A stretch of 64,000 nucleotides of DNA from Acrocarpospora macrocephala (lineage in GTDB: Bacteria > Actinomycetota > Actinomycetes > Streptosporangiales > Streptosporangiaceae). A program made the position numbers and the translations under genes. This document shows positions 27,808 to 34,176 of the stretch, piece by piece. The stretch spans positions 62,001-126,000 of the forward strand of contig NZ_BLAE01000006.1 in the NCBI RefSeq assembly GCF_009687865.1. Direction: 5' to 3'. The notes under the pieces were generated by a model. It was not told where the DNA came from and did no database searches. It saw nothing but the letters and a program-made list of their open reading frames with translations. How positions within the stretch are numbered: the stretch's first letter is position 1; each line of letters opens with the position of its first letter.

Positions 27808-27975
27808 ATGTCCAGATACACACCTGATTGGCGGTTGGAGGCAATCAAGCAGACCGGACGGACGGTGCAGATCGCGATTCGAAGCACGAGCGACACCGTC
27901 CGTCTCTGCGCCCTGCTGCTGACTCTTGCGATAGCGGTCTCGCTGCCCGTCGCGTGCAAAACGATCACACAATAG
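27808..27975 (+). CDS. Small membrane protein
   Basis: 55 aa: a polar, basic N-terminal half (MSRYTPDWRLEAIKQTGRT) and one hydrophobic helix (LCALLLTLAIAVSLPVAC). The ATG at 27,808 has an excellent GGAAGGAGG site. It lies near the tRNA end of the element. Function is unknown. From 27,976 to 28,224 I see no gene. Confidence 0.5.
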   Translation: MSRYTPDWRLEAIKQTGRTVQIAIRSTSDTVRLCALLLTLAIAVSLPVACKTITQ

Positions 27976-28224
27976 TTCCTTTTGCGGATGCCGGAGGCTC
28001 CTCCAACAGATCATCAATCTGGGGGGGTCTCCGGCACTCACATGTCATTGATGGGTCACCAGCGGCGTTGTGCCGTAGAGGCCTTGCCCACTGTCGTTGT
28101 TGCTCTTTTTCGAGACGGGTGACGATGGGGCACCTTCACCAAGATCCAAGTCGAGGCTACGCGATCGGCTGCAACTCGATACCGGCTGATGAGGTTGCTG
28201 TATTTCGCTGCTGTATGAAGATCA

Positions 28225-28259
28225 AAAAAGGCCCACCGCGACGATCACGATGGGCCCTT
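28225..28259 (-). terminator. Terminator of tRNA-Arg (element-supplied)
   Basis: On the minus strand GGCCCA...TGGGCC forms a stem followed by TTTTTT, a typical rho-independent terminator about 10 bp after the tRNA 3' end. Because it lies inside the integrated element it replaces the original chromosomal terminator now at 13,782-13,818. Confidence 0.8.
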
Positions 28260-28266
28260 GACCTGC

Positions 28267-28310
28267 TGCGCGGCCGGGAGGACTCGAACCCCCAACCTTC
28301 TGATCCGTAG
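28267..28310. repeat. Attachment-site repeat within tRNA-Arg, right end of element
   Basis: Perfect 44-bp copy of 13,823-13,866. It spans the 3' half of the tRNA from the anticodon loop (CTACGG on the minus strand) to two bases beyond the discriminator. Integration therefore kept the tRNA functional, because the element carries its own 3' half. Confidence 0.93.
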
Positions 28311-28341
28311 TCAGATGCTCTATCCATTGAGCTACGGCCGC
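28269..28341 (-). tRNA. tRNA-Arg(ACG)
   Basis: 73 nt on the minus strand. Acceptor stem GCGGCCG pairs with CGGCCGC, discriminator G, no encoded CCA. The D arm has AGCTCAATGGATAGAGC. The anticodon loop CTACGGA gives anticodon ACG, which reads CGN arginine codons after inosine modification. The T arm has GGGGGTTCGAGTCCTCC. It serves as the attachment site of the island on its 3' side; a second integrase gene lies 147 bp from its 5' side. Confidence 0.95.
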
Positions 28342-28488
28342 TTGCTTGTTGCCTCTGAGCTGCTGGTTCTTGGCAACGATCACCATCATAGCAGTTGAAC
28401 GTTGGTGATAAAGCCAATAATCCTCGCGTGGCGCAGCCGCACCCGAGGCAGCAGAAGCGGCCCGGCTCCGCCCCAGGAAGGCTCTGGC

Positions 28489-29475
28489 ATGTCCGCAACC
28501 GTCACCCCCATCAGCAGAGGCCGACGACGAACCAGCGCACCCAAGAACAAGCCACTCCGCCCCCAGGGAGCACCCCTGCCGGGGCTGATCGAGTCCTGGC
28601 AGATCTCCCTGGATGCCGCCAGTAAATCCGACAAGACCATCCGCTCTTACACCGACACCGCCCGAGCCTTCCACCGCTGGGCGCGCAAGAACAACGTGCC
28701 GGACGACGCCGAGAACATCGAGGCCCCCCACATCCGGCGGTTCCTGATCGCCGAACGGGAGCGGACCTCGGCGGCCACCGCCGCCACCCACTTCCGTAAC
28801 CTGCGGGTGTTCTTCAACTGGCTCATCCGGGAGAAGGAACGCACCTGGGAGTCGCCCGTGATGGCGGCCGACGCGCCGAACGTCCCCAACAAGGTCCGCA
28901 AGTACCTCACCGACGACGACCTCACGGCGCTCCTGAAGGCATGCGCCGGCAATGACTTCGAATCCCGTCGGGACACCGCCATCATCAGGATCTTCATGGA
29001 CAACGGCGTGCGCGTGTCCGGCCTAGCGAACATCCTCACCGAGGACCTCGATCTGAAGGGCCGGAAGATCAAGATCCGGCTCAAGGGCGGCGACGAGTTC
29101 TGGGCGCCTATCGGCGTCAAGGCGGTGCATGCGATCGACCGCTACCTCCGCATCCGAGCAGCCCACCCCAAGGCCGGGCGTTCGCCCTGGCTGTGGCTCG
29201 GAGTACAGGGGCGAGGCACCTCCCACCTTGGACACAGCGGAGTCCGGGCGATGCTCCGTCGCCGCGGCGAGGAAGCGGAAATCGAGAAGGTGACGCCCCA
29301 CCGGTTCAGGGGCTCGGTGACGCACCAGTTGCTGGCGGCCGGGGCGAACGATGGGGATGTTCAGCAGATCCTGGGCTGGCGGTCGCGGGAGATGGTGTAC
29401 CGGTACGCGGGGGAACTGGCGGCGGATAGGGCTCGGGAGACTCATGCCCGGTTGTCCCCTGGGGATCGCATCTAG
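28489..29475 (+). CDS. int: Tyrosine recombinase / prophage integrase
   Basis: 328 aa from the ATG at 28,489, which has AGGAAGG upstream. The N-terminal SAM-like core-binding domain is at residues about 30-115 (SKSDKTIRSYTDTARAFHRW). The catalytic domain shows R in DNGVRVSGLANIL, K in LKGGDEFW, HRFRGS (H-x-x-R), a W in place of the second His (ILGWRSREM) and Tyr in VYRYAGEL. It is shorter than the AICE integrase and unrelated in its N-terminus. It sits next to the 5' side of tRNA-Arg and reads away from it, so it most likely belongs to the prophage on the right. Confidence 0.88.
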   Translation: MSATVTPISRGRRRTSAPKNKPLRPQGAPLPGLIESWQISLDAASKSDKTIRSYTDTARAFHRWARKNNVPDDAENIEAPHIRRFLIAERERTSAATAATHFRNLRVFFNWLIREKERTWESPVMAADAPNVPNKVRKYLTDDDLTALLKACAGNDFESRRDTAIIRIFMDNGVRVSGLANILTEDLDLKGRKIKIRLKGGDEFWAPIGVKAVHAIDRYLRIRAAHPKAGRSPWLWLGVQGRGTSHLGHSGVRAMLRRRGEEAEIEKVTPHRFRGSVTHQLLAAGANDGDVQQILGWRSREMVYRYAGELAADRARETHARLSPGDRI

Positions 29476-29650
29476 GGCCAAATGTGCCCACGTAAAGTAG
29501 CTAGAGGGTGACGAATGGCTACTGACATCAGGCGTGTCCGTGGGTTACGATCCTGATCACCCGCGCCGAGGCGAGGGATTGACGCCGCACTGTCGGCACA
29601 GTCCTTTCCCAGGGTGATGTGCTGGCGGTGCGGCCCGAAAAGGGGGCGGA

Positions 29651-29679
29651 CCACCCCGGCAGGACTATTGCCGGGGTGG
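29651..29679. terminator. Hairpin between integrase and GntR gene ends
   Basis: A perfect 11-bp stem, CCACCCCGGCA with TGCCGGGGTGG, and a 7-base loop holding the TAG of the leftward GntR gene. It is placed to stop that gene and perhaps read-through from int. The stretch 29,476-29,650 contains no credible gene. Confidence 0.65.
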
Positions 29680-29979
29680 CCGTCCAGGGGGCGACATCGG
29701 ATCAGACGGCGCCGCCGGAAAGCTCCCCAGCTGCGCGACGGTGTAGATCCACCCATCATCCCGAAGATGCCTCAGTGCCTTCCGAACGGTGTTGCGGGCG
29801 GCCTTGAACTCATCCACCATCTCGCTCTCGCTCGGGATGGACATCCCCGCCGGGTACGTGCCGTCCTCGATCCGCTCTCGGACAGTGTCGTATATCTGCA
29901 CCCATAGGTGTACGTCGTGGCGGCGTTGGAATTCTGGCACGTCGCCGGACCTTAGCTGTGAGCAAACGTCCAGTGACAT
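29665..29979 (-). CDS. Small GntR-type winged-helix regulator
   Basis: 104 aa or fewer. A GntR DNA-binding domain fills most of it: WVQIYDTVRERIEDGTYPAG, SIPSESEMVDEFKAARNTVR, RHLRDDGWIYTVAQLG. No effector domain is present. The ATG at 29,979 is a guess; a GTG a few codons downstream (VPEFQRRH) has AAGG upstream and is equally possible. CATGCTC (29,991) and GAGCATG (30,018) form an inverted repeat upstream that may be its operator. Confidence 0.72.
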   Translation of the reverse strand: MSLDVCSQLRSGDVPEFQRRHDVHLWVQIYDTVRERIEDGTYPAGMSIPSESEMVDEFKAARNTVRKALRHLRDDGWIYTVAQLGSFPAAPSDPMSPPGRPPRQ

Positions 29980-30042
29980 GCAGGAACATGCATGCTCAGG
30001 CGTGTACGAGCGTGAACGAGCATGGATGAGTTCGGCGACGAG

Positions 30043-30076
30043 AAAGGCCGCCTCCCCGCTGGGCGAGACGGCCTCC
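30043..30076 (-). terminator. Terminator after GntR-UTRA gene
   Basis: On the minus strand GGCCGTCTCGCCC folds with GGGGAGGCGGCC and is followed by TTTCTCG, 11 bases after the stop of the GntR-UTRA gene. It is a typical intrinsic terminator with a short U tract. Confidence 0.7.
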
Positions 30077-30086
30077 TCGTCTGTGG

Positions 30087-30863
30087 CTACTCCCCCGACG
30101 CCTCGCGAACCGGAGCTCCGTACACGATTTCGTAGCGGTCGACCGGAATCGCAATGTCGGCAGTCTCTACCGGCCGAGTCTCGGCGAAGTATGTGCGCTC
30201 GATCGTCAGCACCAAGGCGCCGGCACCGATCTTCAACGCCTGAGCCTCCACCGTGGAAGCCGGCCGCGCCGACACCACCTCTGACCAGTGCGTCACAGTG
30301 ATCCCGATGACGGCCATCCGCTCCACGACGCCCTGCCCAGCGTGCGGTCCTGCCTCGGGGTAGGCGATCGGCTCGCCCTTGGTCAGCGCCCACGGCTCAT
30401 AGCTGGTGGCCAGCTGCACGGGCTCGTCGTCGGCCATGAATGTGTAGGCGGTGCGCATGACGTCAGGCAGTTCACTGTCCGGCTCATCCAGGCCGAGCCG
30501 ATCGCGGATCTCCGGTGACGCCTGAACGGTCTCGGAGTCGAACGCCCACGACCCGTGCATTCCATGAGCAGCCATGTCCTGCAAGAACGGGGAGCCGCCG
30601 CGGGCTGGCCGCCACCAAGAGCGCGGGAGGCGCTGCCGCGTGGGCCTGGCCTTGACGAAGGTGCCCGCGCCGCGCCTCGCCTGTATGAGCCCCTCGGAGG
30701 CGAGGGTGCGCATGACGGCCTTGATGACGCCGTCGGATACGTCGTACTGCCTCATCAGCTCGGCCTGGGTCGGCAGCTGCGCGTTGGGCGCAAGTTCGCC
30801 GGAGCGGATCTTGGCGCGGAGTTCGTCGGCGATGCGCCGGAAGAGCGGAGGCAGGGGTTCCAC
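30087..30863 (-). CDS. GntR/HutC-type regulator with UTRA domain (KorSA-like)
   Basis: About 258 aa. An N-terminal winged helix (LFRRIADELRAKIRSGELAP, QLPTQAELMRQYDVSDGVIK) is followed by a UTRA ligand-binding domain (residues about 95-255, with LPDVMRTAYTFMADDEPVQL and the RPxE..DIAIP end). Regulators of this type (KorSA in pSAM2) repress transfer and replication genes of actinomycete integrating elements. I prefer the GTG at 30,863 because the longer start at 30,893 would lie inside a palindromic operator. It diverges from the gene at 30,953. Confidence 0.82.
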   Translation of the reverse strand: MEPLPPLFRRIADELRAKIRSGELAPNAQLPTQAELMRQYDVSDGVIKAVMRTLASEGLIQARRGAGTFVKARPTRQRLPRSWWRPARGGSPFLQDMAAHGMHGSWAFDSETVQASPEIRDRLGLDEPDSELPDVMRTAYTFMADDEPVQLATSYEPWALTKGEPIAYPEAGPHAGQGVVERMAVIGITVTHWSEVVSARPASTVEAQALKIGAGALVLTIERTYFAETRPVETADIAIPVDRYEIVYGAPVREASGE

Positions 30864-30880
30864 GTGACCAAGCTTGACGG

Positions 30881-30936
30881 TTTGGGCACCCAAACCTCAA
30901 GCTGGGAACCCTAAGGTCGAATTTGGGTACCGTAAA
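30881..30936. promoter_or_regulatory. Paired operator sites for the GntR regulator
   Basis: TTTGGGCACCCAAA (30,881-30,894) is a perfect palindrome. TTTGGGTACCGTAAA (30,922-30,936) is an imperfect second copy 41 bp further. Both lie between the divergent GntR-UTRA gene and the rightward early genes, the place where a KorSA-like repressor would act on itself and on its target. Confidence 0.65.
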
Positions 30937-30952
30937 GATCTGGACACACGGC

Positions 30953-31381
30953 ATGACACTGCACCGACAGGACTACGCCGGGCTCCCCGAGAGCGCCGAG
31001 GCTGCCGCCAGCTACGCGCACGGCGCCGCTAGGCGGGCGTTCGGCCGCGATGCTGCGGAGGTCGCCGAGCGGCTGGTTCGTGCGCTCGCCATCGACGCGC
31101 TGACCCGTACGCCGCCGGACGCGACTTTCATCCTGACCACCGAGTTCGGGTTGCGGCAGATGCGGTTCGAGATCCTCGATCCGGCGCTGCCGGTGGAAGG
31201 TCGTGTCCCCGGGCCCGAGCTTGCGGAGATATCGCGGCTGGCGCACTTTTCCCGGGTGAAGGACCTGCTGGACGGAGAGGGGCATCTGACCTGGGCTGTG
31301 GTCTTGATCGACACGGCCCCCGAGATGTGCGGCGGTTCGGCTGCCCCCCTGCCCCCCGTCAGGGACGAGGCCCGCTCGTGA
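30953..31381 (+). CDS. Hypothetical protein, possibly HATPase-like
   Basis: 142 aa from the ATG at 30,953. The middle (RLVRALAIDALTR, ATFILTTEFGLRQMRFEILD, ALPVEG) follows the rhythm of the small anti-sigma-type ATPases common in actinomycete elements, but the N-box Asn and the glycine lid are not evident. The family is not confirmed. It is the first rightward gene after the GntR operators; its end overlaps the next start by GTGA. Confidence 0.6.
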   Translation: MTLHRQDYAGLPESAEAAASYAHGAARRAFGRDAAEVAERLVRALAIDALTRTPPDATFILTTEFGLRQMRFEILDPALPVEGRVPGPELAEISRLAHFSRVKDLLDGEGHLTWAVVLIDTAPEMCGGSAAPLPPVRDEARS

Positions 31382-31653
31382 CACGGACCAATCAGGGCTG
31401 GCTAGAGGAGACCCACGCAGACGCCTGGACGATCCGATGGGACCGCAGACCGAGCGGTGCCATCAGGGGCAGGGTCGGCAAGGTCTGTATCGCCCGGATC
31501 GTCGACACCTTCAAGGGGCTGGAGATCCAATCCCTCCTGCCGGGAGAGCACGGCGCGGCCAAGTTGGAGCACCACACCACGTGGGTGGGAGCGCAGCACC
31601 GTGCGGGCGAGATGCTCCTGAACTTCCTTGATCGACTGGCCGAAAAGAGCTGA
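31378..31653 (+). CDS. Hypothetical protein
   Basis: 91 aa from the GTG at 31,378, overlapping the previous stop. Soluble, alternating strand-like, with AWTIRWDRRPSGAIRGRVGK and a C-terminal helix (GEMLLNFLDRLAEKS). No family recognised. Translational coupling to the preceding gene suggests a joint role. Confidence 0.6.
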   Translation: MTRTNQGWLEETHADAWTIRWDRRPSGAIRGRVGKVCIARIVDTFKGLEIQSLLPGEHGAAKLEHHTTWVGAQHRAGEMLLNFLDRLAEKS

Positions 31654-31663
31654 CACCGAGACT

Positions 31664-31854
31664 CCGGGCGCCATTTCGGGACGGCGCCCGGATGTGGTCC
31701 CGCCCTCGCTGGAGGGGTGCGGGCGGGACCACTGATCGTCCGTGAGGCGCGGGCGGGGAAGACGCCCCGACGCCCCGGACACCGGCCCCACCCGGCTGGC
31801 GCTGCGGGAGGGGCCACGGCCGGGCCCCCCACACCCCGTTCCAGGGGCCCGGCC
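31664..31854. other. Three strong GC hairpins in a row
   Basis: Hairpin 1: CCGGGCGCC (31,664) with GGCGCCCGG (31,683). Hairpin 2: GTGGTCCCGCCC (31,694) with GGGCGGGACCAC (31,721). Hairpin 3: GGCCGGGCCCC (31,818) with GGGGCCCGGCC (31,844). All stems are perfect, 9-12 bp. They fill the gap between two gene groups upstream of the DUF2637/FtsK module. They may be tandem terminators or a structured cis-acting site. Confidence 0.6.
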
Positions 31855-31889
31855 TTCTCCCCCAATTCCCCATCCAGCAGGAGTCCGAG

Positions 31890-32120
31890 ATGGTGTGGCC
31901 ATTCCAGAACTACCGCCCGTCGAACGCGAATAGATACACCACCCGCAACAAAGCCGACGCTCCGGTGATCTGGGATCCCGATCCCGCCAGCCCCAAGAAA
32001 GGCAACATCCGGTGCAAAGGGTGCGGCCTTAGGGACTACGGCACCGTCCAGGACACCCAAGACCACGCCGGCGAGTGCGAGACCCCGGCACCGAAGAATC
32101 CGCCCCCGAACTGGGACTAG
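31890..32120 (+). CDS. Small protein with CxxC-HxxxC zinc motif
   Basis: 76 aa with AGGAG upstream of the ATG. The C-terminal half carries CKGCGLRDYG and then DHAGEC, a likely zinc-binding C-x2-C...H-x3-C knuckle. A similar CLGC...HAERC pattern occurs in the gene at 33,274, so the two share a module. The Asn/Pro/Tyr-rich N-terminus has no predicted fold. Nucleic-acid binding is possible. Confidence 0.6.
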   Translation: MVWPFQNYRPSNANRYTTRNKADAPVIWDPDPASPKKGNIRCKGCGLRDYGTVQDTQDHAGECETPAPKNPPPNWD

Positions 32121-32127
32121 ACGAACA

Positions 32128-32185
32128 CGGCCCCTGCCAGCGCGACCAAGGCGCACGACAGGGGCCGGGCCCGAAAGGGCCGACC
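32128..32185. terminator. Hairpin pair after zinc-knuckle gene
   Basis: GGCCCCTG...CAGGGGCC with a further GCGC/GCGC-type inner pairing, followed by GGGCCC-gaaa-GGGCC. It lies just after the stop at 32,120 and before the DUF2637 gene. It is probably a terminator or attenuator separating the two transcripts. Confidence 0.5.
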
Positions 32186-32221
32186 GAGATCACCTCCGCC
32201 TGAACAGAGGATCACCGGCTC

Positions 32222-33277
32222 ATGGAACATATTCGCCAGCAGGCGACCGCACCAGCCCCACAAATCGGGCTCTCGCTCGTCGACTTCCTCCCACCCGTGT
32301 GGGTGTTCTTCGCCGCCGGCGCGATCGCCCTCCTCGCCCTGGCGTTCCGGACCCGCCTCGGCCGTACCGCCCGTGCGATCCGGAGGCACCGAACCGCCCC
32401 CGCCGCGCCACCCCGCCGCCAGCCCGAAACGACCGCCGCCGACTGGTGGATCCGCGGCGTCGCCGTAGCCGTCCTCCTCGCCGTCGCAGGCGCCGCGGCC
32501 TACGTCTCCTACCACCACTTCTACGAGCTCGCCCTGGCGCTCGGGGAGCGGCGAGACATGGCGCTCCTCTACCCCGCCATGTCGGACGGTGTGATCGTGA
32601 TGGCCTCGCTCGTCATGGTCCACTGCTCGCGGCGTCGCCAGCCCGCGCCACTGCTCGCCTGGGCGGCGCTCACCCTCGGCGGGCTGGTGACCCTCGTCGC
32701 CAACGTGGCGCACGGATGGGACGGCGGAACCGGATCCCGGCTGCTCAGCGCGCTCGCGCCGGTGGCGTTCGTCGGGGCGTATGAACTCCTGATGTGGCTT
32801 GTTCGGTCCGGTCAAGTCGTCGAGTCAGCGGCCGAGCCGGAGGTCATCGAGCGGATCGTGCCCCAGGTTGTCGAGATGCCCGTCGAGGTGGTGCGCGTCG
32901 AACACCTGGTGGCGCGCGACCGCTTCGAAGCGTGCCGCTTCGCCTACGCCGAAAGCCTCCAGCCCGGGCAGCGGCGCCTCGGCCGCCGCCCACTCAAGGA
33001 CACGTGGGCGCTGACCGAGAACGAGGTGGCGGAGATCCAAGCCGAAGTCGACGCCGAACGCGCCGCCGCCCAGCCCGACGAGCAGCCCTCCACGCCAGAC
33101 TCCGCCGACTCGCTGACCGACACACTCAACTGGGCGCTCACGGGTGTAGACCACAACGGATCGACCGAGAAACCGGCGGAGCAGACCACCGAGTCCGCCA
33201 CCGCAGACGCACTCACCGCCGCAGGGCTCACCACCCTCAGCCGCGCCCGCGCCAACGGGACCGGAGCCCGGCCATGA
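32222..33277 (+). CDS. DUF2637 membrane protein
   Basis: 351 aa. Five hydrophobic helices in the first 200 residues (about 22-42, 75-95, 118-139, 145-165 and 180-199), with the family's SYHHFYELAL and PAMSDGVIVMASLVM segments. DUF2637 proteins are typical of actinomycete plasmids and AICEs, beside the transfer genes. The cytoplasmic C-terminus (RDRFEACRFAYAESLQPGQR, ENEVAEIQAEVDAER) may bind DNA or partners. It overlaps the next gene by ATGA and starts a tight run ending in the FtsK gene. Confidence 0.82.
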   Translation: MEHIRQQATAPAPQIGLSLVDFLPPVWVFFAAGAIALLALAFRTRLGRTARAIRRHRTAPAAPPRRQPETTAADWWIRGVAVAVLLAVAGAAAYVSYHHFYELALALGERRDMALLYPAMSDGVIVMASLVMVHCSRRRQPAPLLAWAALTLGGLVTLVANVAHGWDGGTGSRLLSALAPVAFVGAYELLMWLVRSGQVVESAAEPEVIERIVPQVVEMPVEVVRVEHLVARDRFEACRFAYAESLQPGQRRLGRRPLKDTWALTENEVAEIQAEVDAERAAAQPDEQPSTPDSADSLTDTLNWALTGVDHNGSTEKPAEQTTESATADALTAAGLTTLSRARANGTGARP

Positions 33278-33732
33278 CCGTCCTCCGCCGCAAGGCCGCC
33301 TGGCCTGCCGACGTCCTCATCCGGTTCGTCAACGTCGGCGGCGCCGCCGTCGATCTGCACTCCCTCCGCTTCGCCACGAAATGGGATTACCGGGGTGCCC
33401 CGTACGCGGCGACCACGCCTTACGAGATGGACGGCTTCAACTGGCGCTGCCTTGGCTGCAAGGAGTACGGGCGCGAAGGCGACACTTACAACGACCCCGG
33501 CTACGGCGATCTGCGCGAGGCCAGGGAGGCTGCCCAGCAGCACGCCGAGCGGTGCCGGGCCACGCCGCAGGAGCAGGCCATGACCGGCTGGGAGTATCAC
33601 GTCGCGTACGGCAACCCCCATCTTTCGGGCGAAGAGCTGAACGCCCTCGGCCGCGACAGCTGGGAGCTGGTCTCCACCGAACAACGCGGGGGCTACTGCC
33701 TCATCTACCACTTCAAGCGGGTGTCCTCGTGA
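33274..33732 (+). CDS. Zinc-knuckle protein with DUF4177-like end
   Basis: 152 aa. The first half contains CLGCKEYGREG...HAERC, the same C-x2-C...H-x3-C pattern as the protein at 31,890. The second half (MTGWEYHVAYG, NALGRDSWELVSTEQRGGYC, IYHFKR) resembles small DUF4177 domains. It starts inside the DUF2637 stop and overlaps the next start by GTGA. Function unknown. Confidence 0.65.
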   Translation: MTVLRRKAAWPADVLIRFVNVGGAAVDLHSLRFATKWDYRGAPYAATTPYEMDGFNWRCLGCKEYGREGDTYNDPGYGDLREAREAAQQHAERCRATPQEQAMTGWEYHVAYGNPHLSGEELNALGRDSWELVSTEQRGGYCLIYHFKRVSS

Positions 33733-34025
33733 CCGCCGCCTTCGCCCTCCTCGTGCTCTCCGTCCTCCTCGGTGCCAGCCGCGCCACCTCGTGCGCGTCC
33801 GCCGTCGACCAGCTGCTCGCCGCCGTCCGCGCCCGCGGACTCGTCTGGATGCTGTTGGTCGTCCTCGGCCTCACCGGTCTGTTCCTCGTTCTGCTGCTGG
33901 CGTGCGCCGCCCGCACCGCCGCCGCCCTGGCCGTCCACGTCCTCATCGGCGCCTGCATCGCCTTGGCCGCGATCGGCGCGCACGTGGTGGCCCTCACTGA
34001 CTCTCCCCGCGCTATCGGAGCCTGA
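33729..34025 (+). CDS. Small two/three-helix membrane protein
   Basis: 98 aa from GTG 33,729. Nearly entirely hydrophobic: TAAFALLVLSVLLGAS, LVWMLLVVLGLTGLFLVLLL and VHVLIGACIALAAIGAHV. Reminiscent in size and place of the small spread (Spd) proteins encoded beside traB on Streptomyces plasmids, but sequence alone does not prove it. Coupled on its 5' side by GTGA. Confidence 0.6.
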   Translation: MTAAFALLVLSVLLGASRATSCASAVDQLLAAVRARGLVWMLLVVLGLTGLFLVLLLACAARTAAALAVHVLIGACIALAAIGAHVVALTDSPRAIGA

Positions 34026-34026
34026 A

Positions 34027-34176
34027 ATGCCCGCAACCTTTTGGGTCCTCGCGACCATCTCCGTCCTGGCCATCGCCGCCGTCCTGCGGCTCGTCATCCG
34101 CGCCACGTGGGCCAGCCTCACCCGGGCAGGAGACGACGAGGTGCGGGCCGCCTTCGCCGAGGCCCGCGACGAATGA
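34027..34176 (+). CDS. 49-aa single-pass membrane protein
   Basis: The ATG at 34,027 comes two bases after the previous stop, and its TGA overlaps the ATG of the FtsK gene. One N-terminal helix (FWVLATISVLAIAAVLRLVI) and a charged tail (AGDDEVRAAFAEARDE). Its retention in a tight operon supports it as a real gene, likely an accessory of the translocase. Confidence 0.55.
   Translation: MPATFWVLATISVLAIAAVLRLVIRATWASLTRAGDDEVRAAFAEARDE

Larger units (their letters stand above)
13823..28310. mobile_element. Degenerate AICE-type genomic island in tRNA-Arg
   Basis: A 14.5-kb island between two 44-bp att repeats. The repSA-xis-int order next to the tRNA is that of pSAM2-like actinomycete integrative and conjugative elements. 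No TraB translocase or nudix gene is left inside it. Cargo is a nuclease gene and the Thoeris-like operon; the rest is IS debris (IS66, IS630, IS21, DUF6431). Broken repSA and frameshifted int suggest it can no longer move by itself. GC content swings from host-like to distinctly AT-rich, as expected of layered acquisition. Confidence 0.85.
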
